Assembly: GCA_037074705.1 (NCBI GenBank) | Contig: CM073591.1 | Coordinates: 77,358,532 to 77,422,531, forward strand | Direction: 5' to 3' | Length of the DNA: 64,000 nucleotides | Origin: Zhengitettix transpicula | Taxonomy: Eukaryota; Arthropoda; Insecta; Orthoptera; Tetrigidae | Shown here: positions 10,792 through 24,200 of the stretch, one piece after another | Position numbering within the stretch: the stretch's first letter is position 1 | Layout of the letters: every line of letters starts with the position of its first letter | Program-made: the position numbers and the translations under genes | Notes under the pieces: generated by a model | Told to the model about the DNA's origin: nothing | Seen by the model: the letters and a program-made list of their open reading frames with translations, nothing else | The model's database searches: none

Positions 10792-13700
10792 TTACTGTCC
10801 AGACATAAACATATGAACATGCTTTTCAGAACTTATCATTCTTGATGCTCTATCAAAGCCAACAATTGCAGACAACTGCAATGCATCAAACTTGGAATAC
10901 ACAACTGTAATAGTCATGTTACTGTCATTGCCTTCTCTTGGATTTTGATTTCCTTCCTATTAACAATGGTAAATATTAAAGTAATATACAGCTGATGAGA
11001 TATCACAAATTATAATCAACAATGAAGGTTGCAAAATTTACCTGCATTAAGTTGCACATTTCACTATAAAAATGTGGAAAAGTTGGTATTTGATAAAAAA
11101 TAATGTGCCGAATTCCTTTTAAACGTAATCGTCTAAAGAAATGAAATCGTTCACTGTATAGTAAGAAATGTGAATCACTATGAAAAAACATATCTCGTGC
11201 TCTTGCAATCTTGTTATCCTGAAATAAGTTAATAATTCTTAAGAAATTGAAGAAATTTTCCAATGCTTAAACTAAATTGAAAAGTCTGATACTGATAATG
11301 AAATAATTAATGGATTACATAAAAATAATACTGGGATACATTCAAAACTAGCATTCATCGTCTGATTGATTAAATATACTTGAGGTTTGACTGAAGACAT
11401 GGATTGATAATATAAATATTGCTAATAATTATTCTAAAACATGGATTCTGTGCCAAAACCAATATTTGTCTATGGAAAGCTGATTTATTCTTTTGAAGTG
11501 AATGAAATAATTTTTTTTGTGCAAACTTGAATAAATATATAGCAAAGAAAAACAAAGACATTTCAAGATTTTACAAAGATCATTTCATAATTTCTTTTAA
11601 TGGTCATACCTTTGAATATTCACATATTTGAACGAAATTAATGTCTTCCTTCTTAAAATAGTTCCGCAGTCTCACAAAATCAAAATATGATGGAACATAT
11701 ATTAGGGTGTGGTTCATAATTGAATCTTTATACTGAGGAAGAACTTTACTAACAAAGTAATCAAATCTAGAATCTATCGATCCAACTGGATTGGCAGCTT
11801 GAAATTTATTGAAAACCTGAAACATCAGGAACATAATTAAATGAGCAACATAATAAAAATAAGAGTATTAAACAGTTGTATTAAGAACAATGAATTTTTG
11901 GGAAGCCAATTTCTATTAAATCAATTAATGACCCTATACATCATAAAATAAAACTGCAAATAAAATAAAAACCTGGAAACACAAAAATGTAACTAATATA
12001 ATTAGATTTAATACATCTGTAATAAAAAGTACTCCAATTTAACTTTTTTAAATGGAAAGAACATAATAGTTGGAAGACTAAGTTAATAAATATTTATGGA
12101 AATGTGAGCCAAAACTCTTCAGACTTTCAGAGGTTGTTCAGGACCATCAGTTTCCAGCATCTTATTACAGAGTAATAATGAAATTATGATTTATTCGGTT
12201 TATTACTACAATGACTCTTGATTCTGTCAATTCACAACAGTGAAGAAAAACATATAGCACACAACACCAAGTAATGCCCATGCAAACCCAGTCTCAGAGC
12301 ACTACTGTATCAGGGAGATAAAACACAGATCAAAGATTTTTCCGGTGTATATTCTGGATAAACAGTTCTTGGTTTTCACCTGGGTTAAAGTAAGCTTAAG
12401 AAATGACATCAAAATGTTGTGGCTTAAGCTTACTCTAACCCAGGTGGAAACCCAAGAACTGTTTATCAAAAAAAAACATTTCACTATGGCCTCATAAACA
12501 ATAATAAATAACACTAGACAACTAATTTTTCTTATTCTTGGTCTTACAAAGTATTGGCAATCTTACTAATGATAAACATAAATAAGGTCCGTATAAAAAA
12601 AAACATACCTGTGGTACTTGGACTAGTACGGTGCAAACTGTCCCCATGGATACTTGGTTTGTTACAGAAACACTTCCAGTAAAGTTTCGACACCTTTTCC
12701 CAAAAAGTGAATTAAATTCTGGTAAGTGCACAGAAGAAAATATTAGCGTTTGACGGTAATAACGAGTCCAACCATTCACAGCCCAACTACGAACTCTGGA
12801 AAAATCTGCACCATGAGAATCTTGAGGTTGAAGGTGAAGATGATTAAATACATGTAAAAGGTGATCCCAGTTCTGAAAAAAAAAGTGTATGTCTATTTTT
12901 CCTATTGCTTAATCAATTAAAAATTAAGAAAATCCAGAGTAAGAGCTAAAGCTGTATACAACAACAATTTGATATTAAACATTAACAACAAGTGATATCC
13001 TATCACTACAGTACATTTAAGTAATAATTCTACCTTAACCATAATTTTAATAAACAACTGTCAACTAACCATCAAAAATTAATTGTTTTTCAATTTTATG
13101 CATGACCATTTAGTCTTATTCAACCTTAACATTTGTTCAAACTGGTACTTAAAAAAATAATTTTATCATTTGTCTTTACAACAAATCAAGTTGAATTCCT
13201 AACATTTTTCAAGCAATTACTTGATAGAATGAAATGTTCAAATAAATGAATAAGATATTAACAAACTACTACTTGAAATGGATCAATCCAGTGAGTTTTG
13301 TTTTTATAGAGTATTTCAAATACATTATTATCATGAGTCCAATTAGAAATGCAATTTATAGAATCACCCAATTAGCTGCTACAGAAATTAAAGACTTTTC
13401 TTTTCAGCCTCCCTTTCCTACACTTTCACTCCTTTGTACTGCATTTTCCATTATATTGTGCTGTTTTTATCAAGTTAATCACCCTATTACCTACCTTCAC
13501 AAACTACCGAATGGTGGCTTACAGTCTTGTGGTTATCAGTTTATAAATATTATTATTGAACTACTCTCTTTCTTAAAACTGGATAAAGTAGCCAAATGAT
13601 GCAAAATTTCAAAACCTGTAAAAACAGATTTTCTTATGGAAGATAAATACTGAGCCCAGATGCTTAGTAAAAGTGTGAGGCATAGCATGTTTGCATGTAG

Positions 13701-16700
13701 GGCCTGAAATCTAGTTACTTATTTTCCTGACATTAAACATCAAAATTCATATAATTGTGAGTGAATACACACAAAATTAGTTTGTGTTTAGTATAACCTA
13801 TATAAACTATTTTTTACACATAGGTTCTTATCAAATAATTCTAATGCTCTTGCACAGTTAAAATTTGAACACTTAAGCATTGCTATTTTTAAATTTCCAT
13901 TTCATGTCTGCAGCACAAGGTGTTCAACTTGCCGCTGAGTTGAATATGTGCCTCCAACTTTTGCTAAGCATCTAATCAGGGCTCAATATTTATTTCTTGC
14001 AAGAAATTCTGTTGGTAATAAGAAAGCTAAATACAGACAAAATAAGTGATAATATAAATATCACACAACGCTGTTAGGTTTTGAAATTTTGCAAATGACA
14101 GACAATATTAAGTAATAATATAAATACCACACAACATTTCTGGAAAACATTTGTTCCTTTCGTCAAGTGATGAAAAACATATGAGCCACTTTTTGCTCAC
14201 TTCTTATACATTCAATGAAGTCTGAAACTTTACTCCTACTCTTAATAAAATCAACCCTTATGTTATCTCTTCAATATTCTTATGGTTTTGTTTCATACAC
14301 TGTGAATGAACACTATTCAATAGATATGTATTTAAAAAGATAACGAATATAAAATAACCTAAAGCACATATACCAAGAAACTATTAACATAAAATTACCT
14401 GCATTAAAAATATTTCTGTTTGATCAAGGATAAGTAATTCGATAGATGCAAGGAAATCGTAGTCTCTCTCATTTTCACCTTCAGCTCCAATTATTGTTCT
14501 CAAACCCAAAGGTGAAGCAACAATAATATCTGATGAATAAAAATCAGAATACAACTGCAAATCAGAAACATATGAAATATGATTGAAATACATACATACA
14601 CACACAGTATTTGAATACATAAAGCAACTAAGAAAGATGTGACAATGCCATATAATTATACATAATATTATAATCGAGAAAGATGGTGGCTTACCTGAAA
14701 TTTAGGACAGAAGGAAGAACTTCAAATTCTCATTCTTCAGGAAGATAAAAAGGCCCATATGCTGGTTGGCAATATATATATATTTATATACATAATTGCA
14801 GTTCTCAGCCTCCTTCTTCAGGAAGGAGTGTTACACAATTCCGTGCACCGGTGTAACACTCCTGCCTGAAGGAGGAGGCTGAGAGCCGTACTTCACTTTC
14901 TGGAAAGCCACAAGCTCTCTTTCCCTTCCATACCAATATCACAATTATATATGGACACTTGAGGAAAATATGACGATGTAGTCTAATTATATCACACATT
15001 TAGGGAGGAAAGAAAGACATAAAAGTTGACTTAACTGAAATCAGCAGCTGGTCCAGTCAGGTTTGGGAAAATAATTAAAATTTTCATGCCTGGCCAGCAC
15101 ACAGTTCAGACATTCTCTCCGGACAAAGGGGGACTCAGATCCTTGAAAATTTGTAATATATTTGCTCAACTGGAGCACCTTCCAGCAGTCATGTGTGGGA
15201 GATGTATATGAGAGAAACATCCAACGGTTACTATTCTCAATTTAGGGAGGAGTCTCTCTAACAATACACTCCCCAATTGTGCAGCTTGAAGGCAGGAGTG
15301 GGTAAAACAGTGGGATAACAGTTGCTTGAGGTGTTGCCTCAATGAGTTGCTCAAGGTAGGTAGTATCCAAGACCCAGGTAGACCACTCAGTATTACTCTA
15401 TAAACTGATTGTGTTGTATCCAATTCCACGTATGTGGGTGACGGTCTGTGCTTTAAAAATTCATACATGGGAGAGGCTGCAAAAGCACCCTAGAACCACG
15501 ACTATTTTCAGTGGTGGGAGGAATCCCACTAGCAATAAAACTCTTGAGGCAGAGGCCTCCTTGCAGTCACGCCTTGTGGGAAGGTGGAGACGGAAGGGAG
15601 GGCATGTGGTTCTCCTGGGAGTCTTTCTGACATTCCTGTCCTGGCAGGAGGTGGTGGAGAGTGACCCAAGGCAGTCATCCAGTCCTCTGGCGTGAGGCGA
15701 TCCCTGATTCTAGGAGGCTAAGGTGTTGAGGTTTGGGGACATGTCTCCATGTCTTAAGTTATCTGATGACAAAACCACCTAGCCACAATTCTCCTCGAAA
15801 CAATAGCCTGTTGCTTTCAGAGAGAGATAGCCTTTACTTGAGAGCCATTCTGGGTAACTAAAATGTGCTGACAAGTTTCAAAGAACTTGATGTGTTACAC
15901 TGAGCACATAAGTGATAACAGAGCAATGTGTGTGGCCAACCAAGGCCGTCCTTCAGGCAACTTGGTACCGCAGGGTGCATCAGGGCCCTAGTCTATCCTC
16001 AAGGATCCCATATGCCGAGCTGGGTTATTGCTTGTTGACATCCTCACCCGACACATGTTGGAGGCAGACTCAAGGTGAGTAATGGTTTTAGAGGCACAAC
16101 TTCTCTTCAGTCTTCCCCTGAGTTCAGGACCCAGCCCCAGGCTTTAAGAAACGAGGTATCCCCATAATCTCCTTGGAGGATTCGAAGAAAAGACCGCAGG
16201 GAAAGCAAACCACAGCTTTACTTGTAATGTTTATATACCTTTGTCAATATAATGAAAATAATATTGAAAAAGTCACATCACCCTTAATTACTTATATATA
16301 GTTAGTTACCTTTAGACTTTTCTTTGTGATATTCATTCCTATCCTGAAATTATCATCAGTATTTCCAGAGAATGTCAACTCATAGTCTTCTGGTTTAGGA
16401 TTCTTCTTTGGCAAAGCAATTTCAGACCCAGTAAATTCATCATAAAACCTCGATTTGTTCCCCACATTTGCTTTATCGTCTGGGAGTAGAATTGAAATTA
16501 TCAATTTTATAATTCTACAACATATGGAAATAAACTAAATCAAACTTACAAATTACTCATTTATAAATTGGTTTAGATATCAAATCCTAGCTACAATTTA
16601 AATGTTTACCTTAATGCTGCCTCCCTAAAAGGGACAAGAATCAAAACTTTGGGCCTTACTAATCCTTGATCCCGAAACTCGTCTGGTACGTCAGTTCTTT

Positions 16701-18223
16701 TACCTAACTTTGAGTTGTGATGGATAATCCTTGTACGAGTTTTTAAAATGTGATTAACAGCATGTAAGCAATAAATAAATCTGATTTCTTCAGAGTTTTT
16801 GAAGTTCCTCTCAGGAAAATAGAGATCTTGGTATGAATAAACTATTGAAAATAATTCCTTTTGAAACTCAGTAAGAGTATGTCCTCTTTTCCCATAGGCG
16901 TCTCCAAGGTTCATAAAATTGGCTTCTGATAAATTCTTGGATATCTGAGATTTAATAAATAATTTGTCCCACTCAACATTTTCTATAATTTTTGGAACAG
17001 TTCCCAGTTTAGCAAATTCTTTTTTCTCTTCAATAGAAACTTTTTTTTCAATTGACTGTAATTCACTTCTCTCTGTTACTACATTTGGTAGTTTTACAAT
17101 CAAATTTCCCAATATAGGCCACTTAATATTTGTTGTCTGCATTTTTGGAGGTTCATTTGAAATTGAATCAAGTAATGCAGAATCCAAATCATAATTTAAG
17201 TGACCCAAAAATGGATCGCCTGAATCCTCTTGCTCCTCATTTACATCTTTTACATCTGAGAGGCTTTCACATTCATCATCACTCTGTAAAATAAAATAAA
17301 TGTTAATAAAATATTATTATTTTGTTTAGATGGGAATAGAAGCTTGGTTTTCAACAATAAAAAAAATATTGGAACTATTACTCAAGAAAAATATTTAAAA
17401 ACAGACTGTTTAACTGTATTATTATGGAACAATTCCAGTTTAAATACAGGAACAGAAATACTCAGCTAATATCGAACAAATGGCAATGGATACTATTAAA
17501 ATATCAGCCATCCTAAACCACTGACCGACTACAAATAAACTTAGGTAGTTGTGAATGTTAAGATCTTACTCAAAATTCAATCACCATTTATCAAGCAATA
17601 AGCATGTTTTGGTTTCTTGTGGATTTTCACAAACTAAAAAAGAAACTCGATTCTAGAGTAAATATAATTTTTAAAATTATAACAACTGAAAAAGTCAAAT
17701 AGTTTATAATTCTATTCAATTCACAAGTCTTGTGGTTCAATTCTTTAGTTTTGACAACTAAGAAGAATGTACTAGATTGGCCAATTGGTAACTTTGTAAC
17801 ATCCAATTGATTATACCCTTATAGCTAACTACCACTTTTTTAAACCAAGAAATATTAACTCATTTTTTGTGAGCTGTAAATTTGTTTCAAAACTGATGAA
17901 TGAGATTGTGCACATAATGTCAAACAATTCGTCTACAAATGTCAAAAATGATCCAAATAATTTACATAAAATTTATGATACATTGTTATTGTTAACTAAT
18001 CGTATCATTTAATTTAGCATATACCAACAAGATTTTTCATTGTTAATATTAACGAACAACAATACCAAAAGTTACACTCAATAATATTGTGTCTACAGCA
18101 TTCAATTCGGCTGCATTGTGCGTGAAAAACACACGCTTTCAGAAATTTCTCTCCAAAAGTTACTGAAATCACAGGAAACAAGTTGTAAGTAATTTTTAGA
18201 TATTCATACTCATAGAATTCAGA

Positions 18224-18266
<43 letters not shown>

Positions 18267-18925
18267 TGAAGTCCGTTAAATATAACTTTTGATAACCTTT
18301 ATTCCTTTTTCAAAACCTACAATGATAAGGATATTAAATTAATTATTCTAGTGATAAATTTGGTTGTAAATAGTGAAGAATGGGGGTGTTTCTTAGTTTC
18401 AAATTGGTAAATTATTGATTTCAAACAATTGGCTGGTATCATTCACGCCAAAGAAGAAAATACAATCGAATGTTCTTTCACTTTAATTTTTATACCGCCA
18501 ACATTAATAAAATTCCGATTTATTAGTGAAATGTAGGCGTTCTAATTCAGTTTTCAGTCATTACTTACAGTCTCTTGTTCCATTTCACTATGGTCTGGCT
18601 TCTGTTCTTGGTTATCTGCTGCTGAATCTGATTCACTAGTTTCATAATCACTGTCGATGGCATTTTTATTTAGTTTACTAGCACCAGTTAAACTACTTAA
18701 AAGTTTTTGAAAATCGTCGTCTTCCTCAGAACTGCTCTCTAATAATTTCGCATCATTTCCACTATCCGGTTTTGATTCGACAGCACTTGTTTCACTCCTG
18801 ATATTGCGCTGTTTGTACTTCGAAAACTTAGAATCGCTTTCTTTTTCCACTCTTCTTTTCTTCTTTGATGGATGGTTATTTTTGTGCTTGAATCTGCTGT
18901 TCCTCTTGAATTTACCACGTGCCAT
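10792..18925 (-). CDS. UTP25: UTP25 small-subunit processome component
   Basis: UTP25 (DIEXF/Def in vertebrates) is a nucleolar protein needed for 18S rRNA maturation. It has a degenerate DEAD-box-like fold. Exons on the minus strand are 18925-18569, 17283-16610, 16514-16310, 14554-14399, 12872-12609, 11816-11610, 11218-11042 and 10956-10792. All borders are GT/AG and phases agree, giving 734 residues against about 756 in human. The N-terminus is basic then acidic and Ser-rich (residues 1-130), as in the family. Diagnostic blocks are [15 protein letters not shown] (to about 345), [17 protein letters not shown] (about 418-434), [10 protein letters not shown] in exon 5, [19 protein letters not shown] in exon 6, [20 protein letters not shown] in exon 7 and [12 protein letters not shown] in exon 8. 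The ATG at 18925 matches the family start MARGK-type and precedes the shared promoter with WDR20. No disruption was seen. Confidence 0.95.
12357..12467. repeat. Hairpin element in UTP25 intron 5
   Basis: Arms of about 44 bases at 12357-12400 and 12423-12467 are near-perfect reverse complements (GATAAACAGTTCTTGG ... CCAAGAACTGTTTATC) around a 22-base loop. It is probably the collapsed ends of a small foldback element. Confidence 0.7.
13595..14095. repeat. Foldback element in UTP25 intron 4
   Basis: The segment near 13595-13700 (GCAAAATTTCAAAACC, GATAAATACTGAGCCC, GATGCTTAGTAAAAG) returns in reverse complement at about 13960-14085, with some insertion in the right arm. The inserted piece holds the GTTGTGTG.TATTTAT motif seen at many other places in the window. 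The frame at 13246-13599 is not supported as a gene. Confidence 0.55.
14690..14950. repeat. Foldback element, GGCTTACCTGAAA family, copy 1
   Basis: It opens with GTGGCTTACCTGAAA and closes with TGGAAAGCCACAAG and CCATACCAATAT. Inside is a tight hairpin, TCTCAGCCTCCTTCTTCAGG... at 14803-14836 against 14851-14884. The same parts in the same order form the larger copy at 21312-21842 in WDR20 intron 2. It lies in UTP25 intron 3, just upstream (in gene direction) of exon 4. Confidence 0.65.
15000..16220 (+). pseudogene. GC-richer decayed retroelement-like block
   Basis: UTP25 intron 3 contains 1.2 kb with clearly higher G+C than its surroundings. No frame stays open. Plus-strand pieces near 15905-16075 read [19 protein letters not shown] and [12 protein letters not shown]. 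These loosely resemble the RNase H of DIRS-like retrotransposons (xSDNxxxVAYIN... and HIPGxxNxEADxLSR). The 94- and 100-codon frames at 15411 and 15166 on opposite strands are not credible genes. The DIRS reading is tentative, but an old mobile insert seems likely. Confidence 0.3.
18229..18263. repeat. (TA)n microsatellite
   Basis: About 17 TA units in UTP25 intron 1. Confidence 0.9.
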
Positions 18926-19074
18926 GTCTTTCTATTTACATCACGCGATGCGCCAGTCAATTTTAGACAACATAGTAACGACTTGCAATACCCTGATTCC
19001 GGTTCTGTGCGTGCGCACGGGAAACGTATGATGAATCGAAAGGCTCGTCCCCACCCCCCTAAAAACAGCGGAGA
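18926..19074. promoter_or_regulatory. Bidirectional UTP25/WDR20 promoter
   Basis: Only about 150 bases separate the two divergent start codons. The gap is CpG-rich against an AT-rich background. It holds TGCGTGCGCACG near 19007-19018, close to the palindromic NRF1 site, and ATTCCGG near 18998, an ETS-like core. There is no TATA box. Both 5' UTRs must fit here, so at least one is very short or the transcripts overlap. Shared control of the two housekeeping genes is inferred. Confidence 0.65.
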
Positions 19075-19080
19075 ATGAAA

Positions 19081-21220
19081 ATGGCGGTGCAAGATGGAGG
19101 GGGAAAGGATGAATTAAAAACACAGTTTATTACGAGAGAAGGAACATACAAACTGATGACTCTTTCAGAATATTCAAGGCCCAATAGGGTCGGTTATACA
19201 AATAGTCAAGGCAGTGCAGCTGTTCGTGTGTCGTTCGTTACGTTACCTGATCCTAGCGGCAATGGTGATAGAATCTGTTTCAATTTTGGGAAAGAACTTT
19301 ATGTTTACGTTTATAAAGGCGTTAAGAAGGTAATATACTATCACACAATTCTGTTCTCGTATATACCTGGTACAGTTATCTCCCTTAGCTTTTCAAGAGG
19401 TGATAAATTGAGTAATAATTACGATAACATTCAACCTAACCTAAATCCGAAATTTAATCTGAGAGGTTATGTGCTGTGTTCTCATGATTAAAACTTTAAT
19501 TTTAGGCAGCAGACCTGACAAAACCTGTCGACAAAAAGATGTACAAAGGAACTAACCCAACATGTCACGATTTTAATGTGGTTACAATGACACCAGATAG
19601 TGTCCCCTTAGTAGTAGGTTTTTCAACTGGACAAATACAGTTAATAGATCCCATTAAAAAAGAACTGAGTAAGCTTTACAATGAAGAGGTATGTAGCTGT
19701 GTTACATCTTACTCTTAACTTTTACGTAATTTATGTCTTGTATGTAACTTTTTTGACTTATTTGATCATTGGTAATTTAAGTAAACCATCTGTGATTAAA
19801 CTAGCTACTAATTAGCATAAATTAAGTATGTAGCTGCTTACTTCAATGATCTATGCATTACAAAATTCTCTTTAGATACAATAAACCATTTTATCAGTGA
19901 CATGGCAATTAAAATTTTGGACAAAATTTGTAAAACTCTCTATCAGCTGCCATTCATTTTTTATACAGGCTAATATAAAAAATACCAGAAGTATCACAAA
20001 AATTCACAACTTTTTCACTAGCATGCTCTAGAACAATAATTATAAAATATGTATTAGCTGATGGGTGTTATCCATATCATATATCTTGGTTACCTAGTAG
20101 TTATAAGATCCCAATCAAATGATTGATTATATTAATCTCCTGTAAAATTCAATCAACACTGTTTTATGGTTTGGATATCTATGTTTGCTTCACTTTTTAA
20201 ATTGATATTGTAAATATTATTTCATGTTTGTCATGTGATGTAAACTTAAGCACATCAATATTTGTATTACATAAATATAAACAATATTTTGCATTTCACT
20301 TTTAATTTATTTTGCCAATAGAGGAGTTTCTTGCATGTTTACTTTAAAAAAAACTCAGTAATTTGATTTTAACCGCACTCAACAGTATTTTAGCTATTGT
20401 GTTTTGTTTTTCATTAAATATTCTAAATTGAATAATATTGAATTTTGGATAAAAACTATAATTTTTAATATGTTAATTATATGAATAAGTATCCAAATAA
20501 CAGACAAAAGTAACTGCTAAATAACTATTTTATTTAGTACCTATATTGTCTTGTTATTTGGCTAATATCTAATTATTATAATTTTAACACTGACATATTA
20601 TTTTTTAATTTCTTAATATGTTACTTATACGGATAATTTTTACTCAAAGTCGACATAAATGTGATAAAAAAGTTAATAGTTTCATGCACCATAGTTCCTC
20701 ATTAATGTTCTCTGATTAATTTCATTTCAGTATGATCATTGGTGAAATATTTAATCATTTCTAAATTATTTATTTCTACTGTGTATACAAATCATACCCA
20801 CTATTCATATAAATTTTAAATGATGTGAGCTCTATCTAAGGGTAAAGAAACTTTGTGTTTTTTTAAAAAAGGTTTGCCCTCAATGTGAATTATTTATCGG
20901 TGCATAACTTAACTATATTACACATTTTCAAATTCTATTTTAAAAAGTGCACATTTTTTGCAGATATGACAGTAAGTTCATATTTCATTTTCTCATTCAA
21001 AACAAATTAAACTACTTGAATTCTATGAATTCAATTTTTACTAACTAATATTGATGCTTTCTTTAGCTATTTACTTTGGAATCTCTTCAATTCTGTGGTG
21101 TTAAAAAAAAGAGTGAACCTCCAATTTATCTGTGTGTTGTATAAATATCTAGTTTAAATTTAATTAAAACTCTGGTCACATTATTTCTACTTATATATGA
21201 AGCACTTAGGGAAAATGTGG

Positions 21221-21263
<43 letters not shown>

Positions 21264-24200
21264 TATATATATATTATATTAGTAAGGATGTGACATTGTC
21301 AAAAATTATTGCAATATTGGCATGGAGAGGACAGAGAGATAGGTTGTGGCTTACCTGAAAATGAAGTGCAGTGTCGCCATAAGGAACTGAAGGTATTTCT
21401 TCAAATTTTCAGAGGCTCTTAGCCTCCCTCTTCAGGAAGGAGTGTTATATCATTCCGTGCAGCGGCAGTCCACAGCTGGCCGGAAGTTAAGGAAGGATGG
21501 TGAACTAAGAAACCCCAATCAACACAGATCCATATAACACCACAGCTCCCTGCCTTTCCAAATTTAAGAACCATCCAAATTGCCACCTCTGAAACTCCCT
21601 CCCAACCCTCACTTCAAACCTTCATCTGCACCCTGGTCTCCCACATTACCTCACAATCCTTGCTTAACTTCCGGCCAGCTGTGGACTGCCGCTGCATGGA
21701 ATGGTGTAACACTCCTTCCTGAAGAAGGAGGCTGAGAGCCTCTGAAAATTTGAAGAAATACCTTCAGTTCCTTATGGCGACACCACACTTCATTTTCAGG
21801 TAAGCCACAACCTATCTCTCTGTCCTCTCCATACCAATATTATATATATATGCACTGATGAGTCTTAACATTACACAAGTTGAGCTGAAATGAATTCCAG
21901 AGAAGCTGTGTGCTGTAAATGGAGAAATCCATTGATATAAGTGACCTTGGGAAAGGTGAGATTGTTTTGTCCAGCACCTGTCTTGAAAATAGCATAGCCA
22001 GTCAGATGTTCTGTGCTTCTGTTGAGTATCTGTGGAAAGTGGCTTAAGTATTGTGGAACCACAAGTAGGTGACAAGGTTTTGGACATACACACATCATTC
22101 ACAGAACAAGAAGTCAGAGACTAGCCCAGTCTGTAAAGTAGGATATGCTGTGATCTGTAACAGATTTGATAGCAGAGTACAATCCTGGTGCAGGCACAAG
22201 TGTTTGCAGCTCACCTTTTGTTGCACATGCAGTGGCATCTTCCAAGAGGATAATTGTCCATGTGACAAGGGCAGAATCATACTACAGTATTTTGAGATGT
22301 TTGATAGTGAACTCACATTGATGTGTTTACCATCAAATTTCTCTTATCTTTCCTTGATCGAACACATGTGTTATACCAATTGAACACACACAAATCATAA
22401 TTTAAGGGAATTGGATGATTTGGTACAAGGTGCCAGAAACATCTGGAAACCTACCAGGGACTTTTTGAATCCATTCCACAATGAAATGATACTGTATTAC
22501 ATTCCAAAGGTGGATCAACATGCTATTAAACTGGTTAATTAAAATTAAGGACCAGTATCATCACATTTGACATGAAGAAAACTTTCAAATTTTCAGATAG
22601 TACTCCATTTAAATGTGTTCCACTGCATAGTGCCAAAGTTTGTTCCTCAGTAATTTAGTGTACTCGTCTGCAATGAATTACTTGTTATTAATGTTTTCTT
22701 GCAAACCAAATTGAACATTAGACTATGACATACAGAAGTAGGGTGTTCTAACTATTGAAAAATAAATATATTTATTTATGTACATATCTCAAAGCAATGA
22801 AACATATTCTTTATTATTTTAATAAAATTACTAAAACACGCTTTATTAATTTTTCAGAGGTTGATTGATAAGACAAAAGTAACCTGCATTCGATGGGTAC
22901 CTGGTTCAACAAATCTTTTTCTTGTGTCACACAGTAGTGGTCAACTTTACTTATACAATGAGGAATTGCCCTGTGGTACTGCTCCTCCACATTATCAACC
23001 TTTCAAGCAGGGAGATGGCTACGCAATTCATACCTGCAAGACCAAAAGTACTCGTAATCCACTTTATCGGTGGGTGATTGGTGCTGAGGGTTGCTGTATC
23101 AATGAATTTGCTTTCTCACCATGTGGAGTGCATTTAGCTGTAGTGTCACAAGATGGTTTTCTCAGGGTCTTCCATTATGATACAATGGAATTAGTTGGAG
23201 CTGCTCGAAGTTATTTTGGTGGTTTCTTGTGTGTGTGTTGGTCACCTGATGGACGCTATGTTGTTGTAGGAGGTGAGGATGATCTTGTTACAGTGTGGAG
23301 TTTTCATGAACGACGGGTGGTTGCAAGGGGACAAGGCCATCGCAGCTGGGTAAGTGTTGTGGCATTTGATCCATACACAACATCTTATAGTGATTCTGGA
23401 AGTGCAATGGATTTCAGTGGAGGTTCAGATGATGAAACTCAGCAGCACAATCACAGTAGCAATACTTCCAGAAATAGAAACTCTTCTGGTTCTGACTTTG
23501 CTCGTATGAACTCGGCAACTTGTTATCGACTTGGATCAGTGGGTCAGGATACACAACTGTGTTTATGGGATATTACAGAGGATGTATTAAGACAACCAAT
23601 GTGTAGCAAATTAAGGACTAGTGGCATAGGAAGCTCTGGTAATTTTGGTGGATCTGGCTCTTTCAATGCAAATGGTAGTGCAGCAGGAGGAACATACCAT
23701 GCAAATTCTACAAATGTCGCAAGGTGTAACACGTCAGTGTTACAAAGTAATGCTATTCCCAATAAAGAAAAAGAGTGTATTGCTGATGGTAATGTAACAC
23801 ATCTTCAAGGTCTTAATTTGCACAATGCAAGTAATTCTACTGTTCCATCACTCACACAGAGGCTTGTAGGACTTGGATTTGGTGATCGTAAAGATGGAAG
23901 TGGCTCTCATAAACGTAATTTTAGTCTGGTATCAAGAGGAGGAAGCACTACAGATAAAAACAATTCATCTGGTTCTTGTCGATCTGGTACAAATAGAACG
24001 TCATCTGATGATCCAATGAGACTGATTGGTACTGGAGCCTGTCCCAGGTTTGACGAGTGTCCTGTGTTGGAACCATTGGTGTGTAAGAAGATAGCTCATG
24101 AACGTCTCACTGCACTTGTGTTCAGAGAAGATTGTTTTGTTACCGCTTGTCAAGATGGTTATGTATATACATGGGCTAGGCCTGGAAAAATGGTGAGTTA

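Noticed and set aside
18804..19078. Plus-strand frames of 68-75 codons over UTP25 exon 1 and the promoter
   Set aside because: They are antisense to confirmed UTP25 coding sequence and reflect its composition.
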